From: Chalara sp. BL73
Taxonomy: Eukaryota > Ascomycota > Leotiomycetes > Helotiales
NCBI GenBank assembly: GCA_918026815.1
Contig: CAKJVC010000210.1
Coordinates: forward strand, 1-64,000
Reading direction: 5' to 3'
Length of the DNA: 64,000 bases
Below are positions 58,509-64,000 of this stretch, piece by piece. Each line of letters starts with the position of its first letter. Within the stretch, counting starts at the first letter, position 1. The translations under genes were made by a program, and so were the position numbers. The notes beneath the pieces are model-generated. The model worked only from the letters and a program-made list of their open reading frames with translations. It did no database searches and was not told the DNA's origin.

Positions 58509-61121
58509 ACTACAGGCGGAGCTCTGAGCACAACCTCTTTTCTACTATGAGAGGAGTATTAGTGAGCGTGTGCCGTGCTTTAGACTACGGGTAGTGTGAC
58601 CTCGAGTTCGTCCTACTGTACACGGAACCAATAAATAAGGCGGAGTGCCATCTTATCATGAATTGGGGGATGGCAGCGACTTTGAAATGAAACGAGACAA
58701 GTGTTTCAAGCACTAATGTTTGTGATCCCGCGCCGGAAATCTATATCTGGGTAATGAGTGACGTTGTGGCTGAAGCCTGAAACAGGCCAATGTCTTAAAC
58801 TACGGTAAGATCCAAAACCTCGTGACAGCTCTAAGTAGCATTTTGTGGCCAATTGAAATGAAGTTCGAGAATTAAAAGAAAAAACGAATTGTTAAGCGAT
58901 ATATATATACTTTAAAATAGATAAAATTAATAATTAATTATACTACAAATTTCGTCAATACGTCGTTTGATACCAGGGCCTTCAAGCAGTGTGGTACAAG
59001 TAGACTTCATAAAATTGCAAGGTTAATTTTTACTTCCTTTACTACGTCCCGAGCCCCCTATTTATACTCTTCAAACCCCTGGCGACCCCCTTACGTGCCG
59101 TGATGTGGATATTTAGCGAGTCCCCTGATCCTTTCTACCGCGTGATCTCCCGCTCCTAACCCCACTCACGTGGAATTGTGAGCCTAGAGCTATCATCAAC
59201 TTCGTAAAACCGTAGTGTAAAGCTTTAACTAAAAGAATGAGATCAAGGCAATGAGGAATATGGCGAAAGATGGAATGAATATAATGACGCAGATCGTGGC
59301 AAATATGAACGAGATAGCGAACCGGGTCAGGACGGGACACGATGGAACGCGAGTGGGATAGAAGAGAAGATGGTGTGGATAAAAACGAAGAGGGAGGGGA
59401 TAGAGATAATGAAGGCGAAAGAGATAGGAGTGAACATGGATAATATGGGGACGATGGTGGATGATACGGTAAATGGCATGGCGAAGTAGCTAGGTGATGG
59501 GATGGAGCTGGTGAACGATATGGTAGGTTATTGGATAAAGAAGAAAATAAAAAACAAGGCAGAAAAAATCAGCCGAAAAATGTATAGACCCCTCTAAATC
59601 CAGAGCTGTCAACAGCTACCGGTAAAATACAAGTACAAAGCGGAGCTAGTAGCTAGCCAGTCAGGATAGACGTTAGGAAGAGGACAATCCTACTACTGAA
59701 AGCCGTAGAATAAATTATTCGCAAAATAGAAAGTCTTCAGGGATGGAACGATTAAACACATCATGTTCTCAGCTCTCGCTAACCTTCTTTTACTGGTGAG
59801 TGCTGTCTATTCGTAACAAGCTGTTGCTTTGGAGATAGAACCGTCGCAAACCTAATTCATATTGAAAGGAGTTGATGTTGGGGCCTGATTTAGTGAAAGT
59901 AAATCTCCTTGGTTGGATTCTAATAAGGCCTACTATACTCATGTATAACATCCAAAGGTAGAGCTACAACTATATGGGCAGCAGCAGAAGGTAAAGACCT
60001 CTACCCCATCGCTACTCCAATAAGGCGTACACAATGCCACGATGCAACTCAGTTACACCATACAAAGACCGAGCAGTAACAGGCGGCTGGAATAATGCGG
60101 TGATACTGTAGAGGGGGGGGGGTTGAGTTATCAGTGGAATGAATGATAAATTTGTACTCAAGGATTCCAAAATTAGCGAATCTAGCTTATAGTTCGATCG
60201 GCATCTTTAACACAGTTTCGGTCTCACCGAGTAAGCAATAGCTCTCAAATCATTTTACCAATCCGGCTTGCTTTGACAGATATCTAGGAAGGGTATATGG
60301 CGAAGATCCCTACATCGGTTATTCTGGCATGCGCTAATTTACACGCCGCTATTCCATTAAGGATAGCTAGGAGCCAAAACGGGATCCCTATGGTCCGAAG
60401 CATCAGTGACTCGTTTTGACTCCTCTCACCTTCTCTGTCTAGTCTTTGACGTGATGTGTCACGGTACCGACCCTGGTCGGGCACGTGCCCTGCTGCCGAG
60501 CCACTAGGGCTCCCTTTTCCTTCCTTAGCTATAGATTCTCGTATTGCACCACCGTTGCCCTCTGTATCTGTAGATCCACAGCGCGTGCCGTGACATGATG
60601 TGCCAAAGGCTAGGCTTCGCGTGACCAGTGACTTTCATCGCCCAACTGCACTGTACCAGCCAATCCCTAACACACCGCTTACCACAATGGCTAAAGCTTG
60701 GGGAACATTGAACCAGCATTTTCCGTATATGTGACTGCAGCAACAACAACTCACTATGGCTCTTTTGCCAAACTCTGCCCGCGACTATTTTGGAGTTTGA
60801 AATAACTAATTTTTTACAGCTTGTAAACTGCTGTAAACACTAATTTTACTGTTGTCGCATTTACTTTTCGAAAAAAATCTACTATTTACTTTTTTGTTCG
60901 TAACACCCGTTAAAAGCTTTGCACAGCAACCGCTAATGTGACTCCAGTGTAACGACGCTAGATACCACAGGCTGAGTAGAGGTATATGGGAGTACGTATC
61001 TGAGGTTAATAGTAGTATTCTAAAAGGTCTAGTACGAAGGATATAAAAAAAATGAAAAAGAAACAATCCCGTAGACAAAGAAAGCGCTTGTTATATCCTT
61101 CCCCTTATCCTTCCGGAGCTC
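58509..61121. other. gene-poor intergenic DNA
   Basis: Moderate GC, no supported gene on either strand. A run of ten Gs lies at about 60113-60122. The part from about 60455 looks LTR-like (see next entry). Confidence 0.5.
60455..60560. repeat. possible LTR-type repeat fragment
   Basis: TGTCACGGTACCGACC, a LTR-like start, is followed by CCTTCCTTAGCTATAGATTC and TCGTATTG. The stretch around 61664-61703 repeats the TCCTTAG...TATTCTCGTATTG part. Two diverged fragments of one repeat are therefore likely; element class is uncertain. Confidence 0.35.
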
Positions 61122-61239
61122 CGTGTCCGTAGGGGATATAGGGGTGCCATGTCCGAAAGGCCCGTATAGCCTACCCCATCCTAGGGTCCGTCCCTTGCCA
61201 CGTGATCAGGAGTCTATATGCCATCGATTGTTACAATTT

Positions 61240-61412
61240 TTAGTTGGTTTTTTTATATAAAAATTAATTTTATTATTTGAGTTAGCTAAACGTTGTTTTT
61301 AAAGTCAACTCAAATTCAACTCAAATTCAACTCAAACTTTAATACAACTCAAATCAACTCAAATACAAGTTAAAGTTGATTTGAGTTAGTTAAACTAATT
61401 TGAGTTTATTTT
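61240..61412. repeat. AACTCAAAT repeat with hairpin potential
   Basis: AACTCAAAT-type units repeat about six times (61300-61365) and are followed by the inverse TTGATTTGAGTT and AATTTGAGTTTA (about 61377-61410). A further ATTTGAGTTAGCTAAAC lies at 61277. The sequence can fold into a long AT-rich stem; a small non-autonomous DNA transposon remnant is the likely origin. Confidence 0.6.
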
Positions 61413-61534
61413 CTTACACTGTCAAGACCCCAAATATAGAATAAAAGTCTTTACGGGAGAAATTAAAGCTTGCAGCTACAAGCTTGCAACCACTGCAAAA
61501 GCGTAGGACCTAAACTGCCATGGGCTTCAGCTGC

Positions 61535-61703
61535 AGTACTTTCAGGGCTGTGTCACGCTCCTCAATATCGCACCAGACGCCCATTGGTTCGCTTACCAGC
61601 TCGCCTATGGTGGTCACGTGGTCATGGTCTTGATATCAGGGATGCCACAGCAACAGCTACACCTTTCCTCCTTAGTTTAGTATTCTCGTATTGAAGCACC
61701 TAT
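61535..61703. repeat. possible second LTR-type repeat fragment
   Basis: Contains TGTCACGCTCC near its start and TCCTTAGTTTAGTATTCTCG near its end, resembling the fragment at 60455-60560. Weak evidence. Confidence 0.3.
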
Positions 61704-61878
61704 CATACGCCCCAACAGGCTCATAGGATCGTGATCGTGACAAAAACAGTAAGAAAACCCTTTTCCAGGGCTGAATCTGTGTGCAATATGCATCAGCTCC
61801 GTATTATATAAATCATTATCACTACATTTGTATATAGAGTATATTGCTAGGCAGACTAGCCTACTGTTTGTTCAATAA

Positions 61879-63574
61879 CTAAACTGTCTGTCCAGCAGAC
61901 GTTTCCCTTCTGATCCTTTCCATAATACTAATTTTGCTTTTGCTCGACGCAGCGTCCGCGACGTCCAGTAATTTTACAAAATTTGACCCATCTCGATTGG
62001 CCTTAACACTGTATTCAATTGAATACGATCTCGTACGGTGAATCCCCTCCGGTGTGTCTTTACTGAGTTGCATGCTGGCGGGTGATGGCCCGGTACTATG
62101 GAACGGAGAATGGTCATCAGATCCGCCGGTGAGTTTGGAATATACGAGTGCTAGAAGGACGCGGATAGAAGGCATGCATGCACAGATGACGCCAATGTTG
62201 ACTTCGACAATTGACCAGTACCCGATTGAATAGTAATCGTCTGTTACATATCAGCACTGTTCCTGTTAAGAGGCTTTGGATGATGGAAAGGTAATACATG
62301 TTGGATTCGTGGTGTTTCGGAAATGGACGAGCGACTGCAAACGCAAAATGCTAACGACAGTTACGCTATAGCTATGGTGTAAGTGGATGTTGGCTTGGAA
62401 GGTATGAAAGGAAAATAGAAAACGTACAAGAACCCAACACCAAACATAAGGCTGGCGTGCAGTCTCTTCCGCCAGGGGAGGTTAAGCCCCCGTAGTTGAT
62501 AGATCGGCAGACCTAGCATCAGAAAGTCTATTATGATACCGATGACGGAAATAGACCAGGCCGGGCCGCTTGGGCTAATGCATCTGCCCGGCTCGCCACG
62601 CCATTGGCCCCAGTAGTGATTGGCTGGCTTGCACTGTAAAGCATTCACGCATACAAAGATTGCCCCTGTGAGGCTTGTGATAATGATAAGGCACCAGGTT
62701 ATCCGACGAAAGGTGAAACCAGGGAAGATACGCAGGTAGAAGAATAGGATTGACGTTTTAGTGACTGGCATAATAGCCGCGTATAGTACTTCCGCGAAAT
62801 AGAATTGCTGCGCAAACCTATGAGCACGATCGTCTTGAAAGGGATTTGTCAGAAACATACGTGGAAGAAAATAATTATATCGTCAAGAGGAATTGACCAT
62901 ATATCTTTTCCAAGGCGACCGATGGAAGCTATATAGCTCAATGCCGTGAACGGCGCTATGAGAACCTGGGATGTTTAGTTGCCGTTCGAGCTAGGGTAGT
63001 TGTAGAACAAACCGCGATGAAGATAATGGTCCAGTCGTCCCACCAAAAGCTGCCCCCCAGCGACTTGAACTTGGAGATACACCTCAAAATCACAGCAGTC
63101 ATAGCAAATATTCCACCAGTAATCCCCAGAATCCCAATGACATGACTGTGGTCCCGTGGTTGTATTCCGCAAAGCGATGAAGTGATATTCTTGGCTGCTT
63201 TCTGCTTGTTAGCAGAGTAACTGGGACATCTTAAGGCGAAAGGTGTCTATACCGAGTGCTTGCCTGATAGTGCATCCTTTTAGTACGCAACTTTCGACAT
63301 GGGTATTAAGCTTCGTATCGGAACATTGACATGCTATATCTGTAGCAGAACAGTTCGAAGTTGAGATACCGGAAACAAGGCAAGTAAGCTATAAGGCTCA
63401 CTTCGTCAGAATGCGACAGGTCTTTGCGAGCAAAGTAAAAAAAATAAAAGGAAGAGAATCACAAACTGCGCAAGGAGGAAGTGTGGATATCGCATTTGGA
63501 GGCGTCGAGTTGTCAGCTCTCGACATCGGTAAGCCGGTCAAGAGAAGGCCACTCAGGGCCAGCATGAGTTGCAT
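61879..63574 (-). CDS. CFEM-domain PTH11-like seven-transmembrane receptor
   Basis: Seven inferred exons: 63467-63574, 63253-63388, 63013-63194, 62861-62965, 62428-62807, 62298-62350 and 61879-62240. All six introns are 47-78 bp with GT donors and AG acceptors, and the exons total 1326 nt, 441 residues. A signal peptide (MQLMLALSGLLLTG) leads into a CFEM domain: PPCA and TCLVSG, then NCSATDIACQCSD, VESCVLKGCTIRQAL and NITSSLCG. Seven-helix rhodopsin-like segments follow, with WWDDW, GRLGKDIWSIP, TKTSILFFYLRIFP, a YWGQW...C loop and YWSIVEVNIGVICACMPSIR. The tail is cytoplasmic and Ser-rich. Such receptors sit in the plasma membrane and in pathogens sense surfaces or hosts. No damage is seen. 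ATG 63574 has A at -3. Confidence 0.9.
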
Positions 63575-64000
63575 TTTGAAATAATGAACTACCAAAAGTA
63601 GTAAGATTGATAACCAACCAGTGCGTCGGTGTTCGCGGCGGCGACGTGACCCCTTTTAAAGACTTCTTTGCGCTAATGCAGGTCTTGAAGTAATTCGATA
63701 ACCTAATGAAGTGGGGTGCCACGCTTTAAGAACGTGGTATTGGCATTCCTTACCATATTCATCCCGCCTCACCCTTGGTTCCCAAGTCCCAATGCTAAGT
63801 TTCATGACATGTGCCCCTGACCTAGTTTGGTGCGGGGTATGGGGTTTCCCCATAACTTTAATGCCTACGAACCGAAAAAAAATGCTTGGAAGGGCGAATC
63901 GTAGGACTGAAAATAGAAGCCTGAATTCAACCGCGGTTCAAGTTTGGAAGTTAGGATCCGGCTGTGGTCCGTGTGCGGCGGATCAGTGCTACGCACGTAA
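63575..64000. promoter_or_regulatory. upstream region of the receptor gene
   Basis: Immediately upstream on the minus strand, the start context is TTTCAAAATG. No clear TATA box or operator-like repeat is visible. Open frames here are fragments without recognisable domains. Confidence 0.4.

Overview
This window is the left end of a chromosome of a filamentous ascomycete (Pezizomycotina). It opens on a (CCCTAA)n telomere. Repeated DNA carries repeat-induced point mutation (RIP)-like damage: C-to-T and G-to-A changes that turn Q and W codons into stops and D and G codons into N, K or E. The intact genes at the right end have 47-90 bp fungal introns and include a CFEM/PTH11-type receptor, a family confined to filamentous ascomycetes. 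I cannot resolve the species.

Layout. 1-190 is telomere. 190-1730 is cap-proximal non-coding DNA. 1731-11429 and 11531-21229 are two copies of a 9.7-kb subtelomeric element at an exact 9800-bp offset, separated by about 100 bp of interstitial telomere repeat. This is the architecture of yeast Y' arrays. Each copy carries, on the minus strand, a RIP-destroyed telomere-linked RecQ helicase (TLH) with its N-terminal zinc-finger-like domain, plus an internal 1.2-kb tandem duplication. 21230-33200 is very AT-rich DNA with two long unrecognised degenerate frames facing each other, a dead Fot1/pogo transposase, and about 730 bp that is nearly pure A/T.

33200-52300 is a distinct accessory island. 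It holds an intact 95-residue Cys-rich secreted protein gene; two rearranged loci derived from the ribosomal protein gene RPS3, one with its C-terminal half inverted and one with internal expansions; a RING-finger relic; a multi-exon SNF2-family ATPase relic; and an about 1,180-codon protein of unknown family. About 28 copies of a near-palindromic 20-mer, mostly paired into 55-85-bp inverted-repeat mini-elements, are confined to this island. They occupy all four inferred introns of the SNF2 gene.

52290-54478 is a 5'-truncated Ty1/copia element with its 3' LTR; a solo LTR of the same family lies at 36428. AT-rich DNA ends abruptly near 55680. The rest has ordinary composition and two apparently functional genes: a Ser/Thr-rich single-pass membrane protein and a seven-exon CFEM/PTH11-like receptor whose inferred exons sum to a multiple of three. 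In short, a mutated, duplicated, telomere-driven repeat zone and an accessory island sit next to the first conventional, probably surface-sensing genes.
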